In this document: in pieces, positions 17,290 through 24,988 of the stretch
Layout of the letters: the number at the start of each line of letters is the position of its first letter
Numbering within the stretch: the first letter of the stretch is position 1
Assembly: GCA_023393125.1 (NCBI GenBank)
Contig: JAEWMQ010000024.1
Span: 62,001 to 126,000 of the forward strand
Origin: Bacillota bacterium
Lineage (GTDB): Bacteria; Bacillota; Clostridia; Lachnospirales; Cellulosilyticaceae
Direction of reading: 5' to 3'
DNA: 64,000 bases
The notes under the pieces: generated by a model
What the model saw: the letters and a program-made list of their open reading frames with translations, nothing else
What the model was told of the DNA's origin: nothing
Databases searched by the model: none
Position numbers and translations under genes: made by a program

Positions 17290-18458
17290 TAAATTATGAT
17301 GACTTAATGGTAAAGCGTATTATGGATGTACCACCATCAGGTATACGTAAGTTCTTTGATATTGTAAATGAAATGGGAGATGCGATTTCATTAGGTGTTG
17401 GAGAACCTGATTTTGATACACCTTGGCATATTCGTGAAGAAGGTATTTACTCATTAGAAAAAGGAAAAACCTTTTACTCTGCTAATGCAGGACTTCTAGA
17501 ATTACGTGAAGAAATTTGTAATTATATGCAAAGAAGATTTGATCTGAGTTATTGTCCTAAAAATCAAACTTTAGTCACAGTAGGTGGAAGTGAAGCTATT
17601 GATTTAGCTCTTCGCATATTAGTGAATCCAGGTGATGAAGTACTTATACCAGAACCCTGTTATGTTTCCTATACACCATGTACTATTTTTGCTGGAGGTA
17701 CACCCGTAGCCATCCCTACAAAAGAAGAAAACAATTTCAAGTTGACACCAGATGAACTTAGACAATACATTACACCACGCACTAAAGTACTTATTTTACC
17801 TTATCCTAATAATCCAACAGGTGCTATTATGGAAAAGGAAGATTTAGAAGCTATTGCTCAGGTGTTAAGAGAAACCAATATTATTGTGCTGTCAGATGAA
17901 ATTTACGGAGAATTGACTTATGGTAAAAAGCATGTTTCTATTGCAAGTATTGAAGGTATGTATGAGCGTACCATTTTAATTAGTGGATTCTCTAAATCTT
18001 ATGCTATGACAGGATGGCGTTTAGGTTATGCACTAGGACCAGCACCTCTTATGAAACTCATGACAAAAATGCATCAATTTGCGATAATGTGTGCCCCAAC
18101 TACAAGTCAATATGCAGCTATTGAAGCAATGAGAAATGGTGATGATGATGTGACCATGATGTGTGAAAGCTACAATAAAAGAAGACGTTTAATGGTAGAA
18201 CGTTTTAGACAAATGGGATTATCTTGCTTTGAACCAGAAGGAGCTTTTTATGTATTTCCTAGCATTAAGCGAACAGGCATGACTAGTGATGAATTTTGCG
18301 AGGCTCTACTAAGAGAAGAAAAAGTAGCAGTTGTACCTGGTACTGCATTTGGTACATACGGAGAAGGGTTTATTAGGTGTTCATATGCTTATTCAGTTGA
18401 AGAATTAAAAGAAGCCCTTATACGTATAGAACGTTTTGTAAGTAAGCGAATCAGATAA
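17286..18458 (+). CDS. Class I/II PLP-dependent aminotransferase
   Basis: A 390-residue fold-type I aminotransferase. SLGVGEPDFDTP near residue 36, YPNNPTGA near 172, LSDEIYGELTY near 200 and SGFSKSYAMTGWRLGY near 230 (with the PLP-binding lysine) are present, as is RCSYA near the C-terminus with the carboxylate-binding arginine. It is closest in feel to the AspC/PatA/AlaT group; the amino donor and acceptor are not determinable. It is coupled by a 4 bp overlap to the Lrp regulator and ends in a bidirectional terminator. Confidence 0.92.
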   Translation: MINYDDLMVKRIMDVPPSGIRKFFDIVNEMGDAISLGVGEPDFDTPWHIREEGIYSLEKGKTFYSANAGLLELREEICNYMQRRFDLSYCPKNQTLVTVGGSEAIDLALRILVNPGDEVLIPEPCYVSYTPCTIFAGGTPVAIPTKEENNFKLTPDELRQYITPRTKVLILPYPNNPTGAIMEKEDLEAIAQVLRETNIIVLSDEIYGELTYGKKHVSIASIEGMYERTILISGFSKSYAMTGWRLGYALGPAPLMKLMTKMHQFAIMCAPTTSQYAAIEAMRNGDDDVTMMCESYNKRRRLMVERFRQMGLSCFEPEGAFYVFPSIKRTGMTSDEFCEALLREEKVAVVPGTAFGTYGEGFIRCSYAYSVEELKEALIRIERFVSKRIR

Positions 18459-18510
18459 AACATTAAAAAGACACCTTTACATAAATGTAAAAGTGTCTTT
18501 TTAATGTTTT
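18457..18510. terminator. Bidirectional terminator between aminotransferase and Fur-family gene
   Basis: An 18 bp perfect outer stem (18457-18474 with 18493-18510) has an inner TTTAC/GTAAA extension. It overlaps the stop codons of both convergent genes and has A- and T-runs on both sides. Confidence 0.9.
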
Positions 18511-18931
18511 ATTGCATTGTTTTTTGACATTTAGGACAAATACCATAAAAATAAAATTGCTCATTAAGAATTTTATATCCTGTTAATGCTTGAACTTCTT
18601 GTTTAATAGGATCTACTTGTTGAAGGTGTGCAATATCTGACACTGATTTACAAACCGTACATTGCATATGACTATGAGGTGATGTATCTGCATCATAGCG
18701 ATAACTGTCTTCCCCTAAGTTCAACTGTTGCACAAGACCATTTTGCACAAAGGCATCTAACGTTTTATAAACAGTAGCTAAACTCATAGTTGGGTGTTCT
18801 TCTTGTAAACTATTATAAATAGTTTCAGCACTAGGATGCACATGGGTATGACGTAGCATTCTGAAGATTGCAAGACGTTGAGGTGTTACTTTAAGGTGAT
18901 GCGCCTTTAAAATTGCAGTTGATTCTAGCAT
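18509..18931 (-). CDS. Fur family regulator, PerR-like
   Basis: A 140-residue Fur-superfamily repressor: winged helix (about 1-80, LKVTPQRLAIFRMLR and SLATVYKTLDAF) and a dimerisation/metal domain. HSHMQCTVCK and the C-terminal GICPKC give the two CxxC pairs of the structural zinc site. The H, D, HxH and D positions compatible with a PerR-type regulatory metal site (VHPSAET, YDAD, PHSH, SVSDI) are present, so a peroxide-sensing role is plausible, though Fur or Zur cannot be excluded. A Fur-box-like sequence lies just upstream, suggesting autoregulation. AGGAGG precedes the ATG. Confidence 0.9.
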   Translation of the reverse strand: MLESTAILKAHHLKVTPQRLAIFRMLRHTHVHPSAETIYNSLQEEHPTMSLATVYKTLDAFVQNGLVQQLNLGEDSYRYDADTSPHSHMQCTVCKSVSDIAHLQQVDPIKQEVQALTGYKILNEQFYFYGICPKCQKTMQ

Positions 18932-18946
18932 AAAACTCCTCCTTCT

Positions 18947-18963
18947 TGATAATTATTATTATC
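18947..18963 (-). promoter_or_regulatory. Candidate Fur/PerR operator
   Basis: TGATAATTATTATTA matches the 7-1-7 Fur/PerR-type box TGATAATNATTATCA with one mismatch in the second arm. It lies 16 bases upstream of the regulator start codon on the reverse strand, where bound repressor would block expression. Confidence 0.4.
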
Positions 18964-19030
18964 TAAGCTAGATTCTATTATAAAACAAGCTAAAATTCAA
19001 GTCTTTCTTAAAAATATTTATGAAATCCTG

Positions 19031-19165
19031 TTATTTTGTGTCTCTAACCATTTGAATATAATTTAAGATGTTAAATCCAAATTTTTCATAGAGTTTTTTA
19101 GCAGCTAAATTACTAGAACATAGTTCTAATAGTTAAGCCGCCTTGTAAGATATACATTCCTTTAG
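19031..19165 (-). pseudogene. GNAT acetyltransferase remnant
   Basis: Reading the reverse strand, one frame encodes about 33 residues ending at the stop 19033-19031 and containing SSNLAAKKLYEKFGF, the classic C-terminal motif of GNAT N-acetyltransferases. The preceding part, GMYILQGGLT, is in a different frame, so at least one single-base shift is needed to join them, and the N-terminal two thirds of the gene are missing. No start codon or ribosome binding site is present. The stretch 18932-19271 (340 bases) holds otherwise only the putative operator and a duplicated start-site sequence. Confidence 0.6.
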
Positions 19166-19215
19166 TATAATCTATTTTAGTAGGGTGTCAACTAAACAGG
19201 AAATATGAAGAAGAA

Positions 19216-19280
19216 GGAGATAATGTATGAAGATGCACACTACTTATAAATAGAGAGATTGGAGAAAACGTATGAAGATG
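19216..19280 (+). repeat. Duplicated ribosome binding site/start sequence
   Basis: GGAGATAATGTATGAAGATG at 19216-19235 recurs with two differences as GGAGAAAACGTATGAAGATG at 19261-19280. The second copy carries the start of the ArsC/Spx-like gene. The first opens an ORF of only eight codons (M-K-M-H-T-T-Y-K) at 19227-19253. Confidence 0.6.
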
Positions 19281-19628
19281 ATTTTTATTCAATACCCATC
19301 TTGTAGTACTTGTAAAAAAGCATTAAAGTTTTTAAAAGAGTATGAAGCTACAGTGGAGATAAGACATATTGTAGAAGAAACACCAACAGTAGAAGAATTA
19401 AAGGAATGGATTATCCAAAGTGGTGAACCTTTTACTAAGTTTTTTAATACAAGTGGTGTGGTTTATAGAGAAATGGGATTAAAAGATCGTGTTAAGCATA
19501 TGGATCTAGAAGAAGCAGTTTCATTATTGGCAGAAAATGGTATGCTTATTAAAAGACCACTATTAATCGCAGAGAATCAAGTAGTTATAGGGTTTAAAGA
19601 GGATAAATACAAACAATTATTTAACTAA
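19272..19628 (+). CDS. ArsC/Spx family protein
   Basis: A 118-residue thioredoxin-fold protein of the ArsC/Spx/YffB family. It has QYPSCSTCKKALKFL with a CxxC pair (Cys11 and Cys14), the LKEWI-SGEPFTKFFNTSG segment and the C-terminal LIKRPLL followed by VVIGFKEDKY. The family includes glutaredoxin-dependent arsenate reductases and the RNA polymerase-binding regulator Spx. The RPLL/GF motif is shared by all, so either a reductase or a redox-responsive Spx-like role is possible. GGAG precedes the ATG. Confidence 0.85.
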   Translation: MKMIFIQYPSCSTCKKALKFLKEYEATVEIRHIVEETPTVEELKEWIIQSGEPFTKFFNTSGVVYREMGLKDRVKHMDLEEAVSLLAENGMLIKRPLLIAENQVVIGFKEDKYKQLFN

Positions 19629-19650
19629 ATACAGGGGCTGATTAGATGAA

Positions 19651-19903
19651 ATGGAAGGTATACAGTATCCTAAATATTTTTCTCATTTAGTCGAACACCA
19701 AGATTTTATAGAAAAATAAATGACTTAGATTTACATGAATTAGATCATAAGCAACAACAACAATTAAGAGATTTAGTAGATTTTATAATGACATGGCTTT
19801 CGCAATCTACTATCAAGAAAAAACAATTTAAAGAGGTAATTTGTGAAAATTATAGCCGCTATTTTTATGTTGATAGACCATATAGGCGTACTTTTTTATC
19901 CTA
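19651..19903 (+). pseudogene. Possible frameshifted small ORF
   Basis: From ATG 19651 a 22-codon frame stops at TAA 19717-19719 inside an A-rich run. The next frame then continues open without a start for about 60 codons and has a protein-like composition (DLDLHELDH, then LRDLVDFIMTWLSQS). Adding one base in the run of five As would fuse them into one protein of about 80 residues. The end would overlap the TraX-like gene by about 60 bases. No family recognised; it may also be chance. Confidence 0.3.
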
Positions 19904-20499
19904 ATCAACCGTTATGGCGCCTATTAGGAAGAATAGCAATGCCGTTATTTGCTTATGGAGTTGCTAGTGGTTTTGCGCATACTTCTTCATTTAATAAATA
20001 TATTAAACGAATGGCCGTATTTGCAATTATATCACAATTACCATTTTTATGGATGTTTGAATTAGCTTTTGGAAAGACTTTTGCTTTAAATATCGGTTTC
20101 ACTTTCCTCATTGCACTAGGTTGTCTTTGGCTTATAAAAAATGCAGAACAACAAGCGCAATCCATTAAGATGGGTAATTATGTAATGGTAAGCTTATTAC
20201 TTATTTTAGCAGAAGTATTGCATTGTGATTATGGTATATATGGTATAGGCGTAGTGTATATTTTTTATCAATATGGTGTTAAAAGAGAAAATCAATCAGT
20301 GGCTTATGTTTTATTTAGTCTATTTACCTTAGTTTATAGTTTGATGTATGGTAATCTCCTGCAAATATATGCAATACTAGCAATTGTTTTTATTATGCTA
20401 GTAAAGAATATAAACTTTCGTGGTTTACGGTATTTCTTTTATATATTTTATCCTTTGCATATGCTTATATTAGTACTTATTAAAATATTAATTTCTTAA
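19843..20499 (+). CDS. TraX family membrane protein
   Basis: A 218-residue polytopic membrane protein with about seven hydrophobic segments. MKIIAAIFMLIDHIGVLFYP and LWRLLGRIAMPLFAYGVASGF at the N-terminus are the TraX/acyltransferase-3-like signature, with the conserved DHIG histidine. TraX N-acetylates F-pilin in E. coli, but chromosomal Firmicutes homologues have unknown substrates. The start is GTG, preceded by AAAGAGG. It is followed by a terminator, and no conjugation gene is nearby, so a plasmid-transfer role is unlikely. Confidence 0.85.
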   Translation: MKIIAAIFMLIDHIGVLFYPNQPLWRLLGRIAMPLFAYGVASGFAHTSSFNKYIKRMAVFAIISQLPFLWMFELAFGKTFALNIGFTFLIALGCLWLIKNAEQQAQSIKMGNYVMVSLLLILAEVLHCDYGIYGIGVVYIFYQYGVKRENQSVAYVLFSLFTLVYSLMYGNLLQIYAILAIVFIMLVKNINFRGLRYFFYIFYPLHMLILVLIKILIS

Positions 20500-20531
20500 A
20501 GAAGCTTTACATTTGGTAAGGCTTCTTTTAA
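20498..20531 (+). terminator. Intrinsic terminator after TraX-like gene
   Basis: AAAGAAGC (20498-20505) pairs with GCTTCTTT (20521-20528), with an inner TTAC/GTAA pairing and a short T-run. Confidence 0.7.
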
Positions 20532-20650
20532 TGTTTAAGAGGTTTTATCCTTTTATATTAAGGTTGGAATTTATCCAAATGAGGTATGATATCGGTAAAA
20601 AAGCTCATAATAAAGTTGTGCACAAAAGAACATAAAGTTAGGTGAGCAGC

Positions 20651-21361
20651 ATGAAAAAAAGAAACAGAGTAATTATTTTATTGTTACTTGTAGTGATTCA
20701 AGTGGCAGCTTTAGCAAGTTCAGCAAATCAGGTTACTCCTCAAGAACAAACAGAGCCAAAAGTTCTGTATTTAACATTTGATGATGGACCGAGTGAATAT
20801 ACGGGGAAGTTATTAGATGTTTTAGCTAAGCATCATATGAAAGCTACCTTTTTTTTGTTAGATGCAGAAATGAAGCGTAACCCTGAGATGGTAAAGCGCA
20901 TAGTAGAGGAAGGGCATGCTGTGGGTGTTCATGGTGTTACTCATGAAAAAAGTAGCTTTTATTGCGGAACGCTTGGTCCATTAAAAGAAATGGATCAAGC
21001 CAATTCAACCTTAGAGCATATTACAGGAAGAAAAACAAATTTAGCTAGAACGCCTTATGGAAGTAGTCCGTATTTAACAAAGAAGCAAGCAGAAGCGTTA
21101 GCTGCTCGCGAATATGTGATATGGGACTGGAATATTGATTCGAAAGACTGGAGTTATCGTAACCCCTACAAAACATTTCGTGCAACAACTCAAATGATTC
21201 AAAAGTCTCAAAAGGAGCCTAAAGTGATCTTGTTTCATGACATTAAATATGTCGTTGAAACAATGACTATCTTCTTAGAATGGATGGAAGAACATCACTA
21301 TACTTCAGAACCAATTACCTTGGATATTGAGCCAGTTAAATTAAAGCAAAGAACAAATTAA
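20651..21361 (+). CDS. Polysaccharide deacetylase (NodB/PdaA-like), exported
   Basis: A 236-residue carbohydrate esterase family 4 protein. MKKRNR plus a hydrophobic core (about 7-22) is a signal peptide or anchor, so the enzyme acts outside the membrane. The NodB domain begins at about residue 40: LTFDDGPSEYTG (catalytic Asp-Asp), GVHGVTHE (metal-binding His pair), RTPYGSSPY, then WDWNIDSKDW and ILFHDIK. It probably deacetylates N-acetylated sugars of peptidoglycan or another cell-wall glycan. ATG 20651 is chosen because AGGTGAG precedes it; a GTG nine bases upstream lies inside that site. A small spore-type gene follows 13 bases later. Confidence 0.92.
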   Translation: MKKRNRVIILLLLVVIQVAALASSANQVTPQEQTEPKVLYLTFDDGPSEYTGKLLDVLAKHHMKATFFLLDAEMKRNPEMVKRIVEEGHAVGVHGVTHEKSSFYCGTLGPLKEMDQANSTLEHITGRKTNLARTPYGSSPYLTKKQAEALAAREYVIWDWNIDSKDWSYRNPYKTFRATTQMIQKSQKEPKVILFHDIKYVVETMTIFLEWMEEHHYTSEPITLDIEPVKLKQRTN

Positions 21362-21374
21362 AAGGAGTAGTATG

Positions 21375-21569
21375 ATGCAAGATAATAAAAGTAAAGCTTT
21401 ATCTGGAAAAAATAATAAAAGACTTAATAATACTGATACAAGGAACAGTGAAATTACCTTTCCATTAGTAGATGCACAGGAGATTAATCAAGCGGCAGGT
21501 ACAAGTTCACCTTCTATAGAAGATGTCATTCATGCAAAAGAGTGGGTAGACAACGGAAGTCGCTTATAA
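21375..21569 (+). CDS. Small protein, possible DUF3787/CDIF630_02480-type spore surface protein
   Basis: A 64-residue hydrophilic protein with the C-terminal motif SIEDVIHAKEWVDNGSRL and a central ITFPLVDAQEINQA. From memory this resembles the small DUF3787 (PF12655) proteins, one of which was found on Clostridioides spores; I could not confirm the match. Two ATGs are adjacent (21372 and 21375); GGAG is better spaced for the second. It lies just after the polysaccharide deacetylase gene and before a terminator, so the pair is likely cotranscribed and perhaps sporulation-linked. Confidence 0.6.
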   Translation: MQDNKSKALSGKNNKRLNNTDTRNSEITFPLVDAQEINQAAGTSSPSIEDVIHAKEWVDNGSRL

Positions 21570-21584
21570 GAAGGAAGTAGTAAG

Positions 21585-21628
21585 ACAAAGTTTTTAAGAT
21601 CCGCGGGGTTTTAAAAACTTTGTTTTAT
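21585..21628 (+). terminator. Intrinsic terminator
   Basis: A 13 bp perfect stem (21585-21597 with 21611-21623), with a G/C-rich 13 nt loop and a following T-rich tract. Confidence 0.88.
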
Positions 21629-21641
21629 TTATGAAAAGAGG

Positions 21642-21670
21642 TTGAGATACTTGGGGGAATACGTTAAAAT
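21642..21670 (+). promoter_or_regulatory. Candidate sigma-A promoter for the penicillin-binding protein gene
   Basis: TTGAGA, 17 bases, TAAAAT. Transcription from about 21677 would give a leader of about 100 bases with three small hairpins: TGTCA/TGACA at 21685-21707, ATTGGT/ACCAAT near 21712-21735 and ATCAGCT/AGCTGAT at 21748-21769. Confidence 0.5.
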
Positions 21671-21764
21671 AAAAGAGTTAGCAATGTCAAAAATAAACGA
21701 AATGACACCTAAATTGGTGAACAACTTAACCAATCGTGGAAAGGAGTATCAGCTTACTTGGTAG
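21651..21764 (+). CDS. Small ORF preceding the penicillin-binding protein gene
   Basis: A 37-codon frame from TTG 21651 (AGAGG nine bases upstream) to TAG 21762-21764. It includes an ATG at 21684 that would give a 26-codon version. The translation has a natural composition (KIKELAMSKINEMTPKLVN, ending in EYQLTW) but I recognise no family. It ends 11 bases before the penicillin-binding protein start, so it could couple translation. If the promoter at 21642-21670 is real, only the 26-codon version can be made from that transcript. It may be a regulatory leader ORF, a small protein or chance. Confidence 0.35.
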   Translation: MGEYVKIKELAMSKINEMTPKLVNNLTNRGKEYQLTW

Positions 21765-21778
21765 CTGATTAAAAAATG
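21743..21778 (+). promoter_or_regulatory. Unusual ribosome binding site separated from ATG by a hairpin
   Basis: The only good Shine-Dalgarno, AAGGAG ending at 21746, is 29 bases before ATG 21776. Between them ATCAGCT (21748-21754) pairs perfectly with AGCTGAT (21763-21769) around an 8 nt loop. With the hairpin folded the effective spacing becomes 7 bases, an ideal distance. An in-frame TAA at 21770-21772 excludes a start further upstream. Confidence 0.55.
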
Positions 21779-24700
21779 GGAATTCATAAGCTTAATCAAA
21801 AAAAAAATCGTTTACGTTCTGATAGATTATTTATTGTGTCCATTGTTATTGTGGGCATGTTTATTATTTTAGTTTATCAGTTTTATACATTACAAATTAT
21901 AGAACATGCAACCTATAAAGAAGATTTAAGAGCAAGTGTACAAAGAGAAGTAGAGATACCTGCTATAAGAGGTCTTATTTATGATCGATATGGTAAACCT
22001 TTAGTAAGTAACAAACCGATTTATGTACTTAAAACAGACCCACAAGTTAGTTTGAAAAAAGATGAGTATAATCAAATTCTCTTAAAGGTAGCTAATTTAC
22101 TGGAAGAAAATGAAGATACATATATTGATAATATACCAATCTCAAAGACGGTGCCTTTTACCTTTACAGAAGATGCAAAAAGTGTTAGAAGCTTTATTAC
22201 CAATTATGTACCTTATGATGATTCAGATTTTAAAGAAGATGTATTGTATCATTATTCAGCACCAGAGTTAATGGCTTATTTAAGAGGAGAAAAAGGGTAT
22301 AACCTCGATCCGGAAATTAGTGATGAAGATGCAAGAAAAATTTTGGCTATGCGTCTAGAAATCTCACAGACTACTTATCAGAAATATAAAAAGGTAACAT
22401 TAGCTGAAAATATTTCAATGGAGACCTTAGCAGCTATAGAAGAAAATCAAGATGAGTTTCCGAGTATTATGGCAGAGGTAGAATCACAGCGTTATTATAC
22501 TGAGACGTATAGTAAGGCTTTTGGTAATATTTTGGGCTATACACGTACGATTACTGAAAGTCAGTATAATACACTCAAAGATAGTGGTTATGAAAAAGAT
22601 GACTTAGTAGGGCAAGTGGGTATTGAAGGAAGCATGGAATCAGAACTTAAAGGTGAAAAAGGAAGTAAGCTCATAGAAGTAGATAATGCTGGGCGAACAG
22701 TCTTTACATTAGAAACCAAAGAAGCTAAAGCTGGTAATGATGTTTACTTAACCTTAGATGCTGATTTGCAATTAGCTACTTATCAGGCTATGGAAAAGCG
22801 CTTAGCAGAAGGGATTGTAGCCAGACTACAGGGCAAAGAAAAAACAGTCCCTTTAACAGGTAGAGAAATCCTGATTTCTATGGCTAAAAATAACCAATTA
22901 GACTTTAAAGTGATGAAGGCTGCTCCTGAAACGCAAATGCAAAGACAACTGTATGACAAGGTAGAAGCAGATTATGAAAAAGCTTTAAAAGAATTAGAAG
23001 AAAAAGAAAAGAATCTACCAGATGAAGAAAAAACTAATCTAACAATTAAACAGCACTTTGCTAATATGTTAGATAGTGAGGAGATTTTAATTACAGATCG
23101 AGAGCTTTTACTTGCCCTAGCTGAGCAAAAGAGCTTACAGTTAGAAGAGGAGCAAATAAAGCGTATCTGGGATGGTAATGTAGGTTCTGTAGAATCTATT
23201 TTAATTGCAGAGCTAGAAAGTGGAGAATTAAAGCCAGATCAAACAGCTATCATGCCATTTAGTGGTTCAGCTGTAGTGGTAGATGTCAATACTGGAGAGG
23301 TATTAGCTTTAGTAGGCTATCCTTCTTACGATAGTAATGAGTTTACACAAAATTTTAATTCTATTTATACCAAATTACATGATGGTGTAGATGAGCGTAA
23401 TATCGAAATTAATCGTGCCTTAAAAACAGCTAAAGCACCAGGATCTACTTTTAAAATGATTGTAGCCATAGCTGGTTTAGAGGAAGAAGTAGTAACACCT
23501 GATACATTGATTCACGATACAGGAGTGTATCCTAATGCAGGGGAACCGGCACCTAAATGCTGGATTTATACGAATTCAGGTCATGGTCATGGGAGTTTAA
23601 ATGTAGAAGGAGCTTTAGAGGTGTCTTGTAACTATTACTTCTATGATGTTGCTTATCGTTTAGGGCTTAAATATGGTGGCCCTTATGGAGGCATAGATAC
23701 ACTTTCAAAATACGTAGAAATGTTTGGACTAAATGAAACTTCAGGGGTTGAATTAGAAGAAACATCGCCGAATATTTCAAACCCTAAAAATGTAGTAAGC
23801 ACACAAGCAGCTAGAGCACTTAATTACATTAAAAATATGAAAGACAAAAAAAGTGAAGCAAGGCAAGAACTTTTATCAGAAATACAGGAGTATTTAGATA
23901 ATTTCTACGCTTTAGGGGATAGCAACGCAACAGATTTAGATGGAAGAATTGATTATATCACTCAAAGTTATCTTAAGAAAAGTTTAGACTCTGAGTTAGC
24001 TATCGTTTTAAGCGAAGATTTAACGGTAATTTATGATAAAATCATTGAAGATATAGCAGAAGCTTTGGAAGCAGGGGTAAGTGCTACATCTAAAGCTATT
24101 GCGGATGAAGTGTTAGCAAGAGATAGTAAAACAAGTTTAAAACTACGTACTAAAAATGTAATAAAACAAACTTTGGAGAGTTATATAGAAGCAGGCACAC
24201 GTAAGACTATTACTAAAACTTTAGATAAGATGCCACAAGGGGTTTTAGAGCAAGCTTATTACAAAGGCTATGAAGCTGCTTATAAGCGTTATGAGGGTCA
24301 AGAAGATATGAAAGAAGTTTGCGATGAACTTCAAAGACGAATGGCAGCTATTAAAGCAGGTAGTTTTAATGTAAGGGATAATACTGTGGATAAGATAATT
24401 GATCGTATTCTAAGTGTTTATGTAGATGACTTCTTTAAAGATATTTATATGGAGTGGAATATTGCAGATAATGTACGTACAGCGATTGGTCAGGGCGGTA
24501 ATACTTTTACTCCTGTACAAATGGCACGTTATATGGCTGCCTTAGCTAATGGACACACCGTTTATGACTTAAAAGTAGTAGGCGGTATTGATGACCATAA
24601 GACAACTGGAGATTATACACAAACGCCAGTGAAAGTACTTAATACTCTTGAGTTTAAAGAATCTACTTTATCTAGTGTATATGAAGGTATGCATAAAGTA

Positions 24701-24988
24701 GCTTCAGGTACAGCAGGTACAGCAAGAAGTTACTTTACGGACTTCCCTGTTGAAGTAGCAGCCAAAACAGGAACAGCTCAAGAAGGTGTTAAAGTACAAT
24801 ATGAAAATAGCTGGTTTGTAGGTTTTGCACCTTATGATCAGCCAGAAATCGCAGTAGTAACAAGCATGTATGGTGCAGATGGTCTGGGTGGAATGAATAC
24901 ACAATTAGCCAAAGATATTTTTGAAGCTTACTTTAAAATTGGTGAAGAAAAAGAAAAAGTGACATTAGGAAACAAATTTGTACAATAA
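21776..24988 (+). CDS. Class B penicillin-binding protein (PBP2/MrdA-like) with large insertions
   Basis: A 1070-residue membrane-anchored transpeptidase that cross-links peptidoglycan. One membrane anchor lies at about 18-36, then the PBP dimerisation domain (REVEIPAIRGLIYDRYG from about 57), then the transpeptidase domain. Active-site motifs are STFK (Ser557), SCN (617-619) and KTG (997-999). The usual length is 600-720 residues. The excess lies in two highly charged, helical insertions: about 350-490, between the dimerisation and transpeptidase domains, and about 675-900, between SCN and KTG. All catalytic motifs are intact, so it is probably active. A role in elongation (PBP2) rather than division or spore cortex is inferred from the RGLIYDR start and is not certain. 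Confidence 0.9.
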   Translation: MGIHKLNQKKNRLRSDRLFIVSIVIVGMFIILVYQFYTLQIIEHATYKEDLRASVQREVEIPAIRGLIYDRYGKPLVSNKPIYVLKTDPQVSLKKDEYNQILLKVANLLEENEDTYIDNIPISKTVPFTFTEDAKSVRSFITNYVPYDDSDFKEDVLYHYSAPELMAYLRGEKGYNLDPEISDEDARKILAMRLEISQTTYQKYKKVTLAENISMETLAAIEENQDEFPSIMAEVESQRYYTETYSKAFGNILGYTRTITESQYNTLKDSGYEKDDLVGQVGIEGSMESELKGEKGSKLIEVDNAGRTVFTLETKEAKAGNDVYLTLDADLQLATYQAMEKRLAEGIVARLQGKEKTVPLTGREILISMAKNNQLDFKVMKAAPETQMQRQLYDKVEADYEKALKELEEKEKNLPDEEKTNLTIKQHFANMLDSEEILITDRELLLALAEQKSLQLEEEQIKRIWDGNVGSVESILIAELESGELKPDQTAIMPFSGSAVVVDVNTGEVLALVGYPSYDSNEFTQNFNSIYTKLHDGVDERNIEINRALKTAKAPGSTFKMIVAIAGLEEEVVTPDTLIHDTGVYPNAGEPAPKCWIYTNSGHGHGSLNVEGALEVSCNYYFYDVAYRLGLKYGGPYGGIDTLSKYVEMFGLNETSGVELEETSPNISNPKNVVSTQAARALNYIKNMKDKKSEARQELLSEIQEYLDNFYALGDSNATDLDGRIDYITQSYLKKSLDSELAIVLSEDLTVIYDKIIEDIAEALEAGVSATSKAIADEVLARDSKTSLKLRTKNVIKQTLESYIEAGTRKTITKTLDKMPQGVLEQAYYKGYEAAYKRYEGQEDMKEVCDELQRRMAAIKAGSFNVRDNTVDKIIDRILSVYVDDFFKDIYMEWNIADNVRTAIGQGGNTFTPVQMARYMAALANGHTVYDLKVVGGIDDHKTTGDYTQTPVKVLNTLEFKESTLSSVYEGMHKVASGTAGTARSYFTDFPVEVAAKTGTAQEGVKVQYENSWFVGFAPYDQPEIAVVTSMYGADGLGGMNTQLAKDIFEAYFKIGEEKEKVTLGNKFVQ

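Noticed and set aside
19843..20499. Conjugative element, because of a TraX-like gene.
   Set aside because: No relaxase, type IV secretion, integrase or attachment-site repeat is present nearby; chromosomal TraX relatives are common in Firmicutes.
20531..20635. A 34-codon ORF between the TraX-like gene and the deacetylase.
   Set aside because: It begins inside the terminator tail with no ribosome binding site and has no recognisable features.
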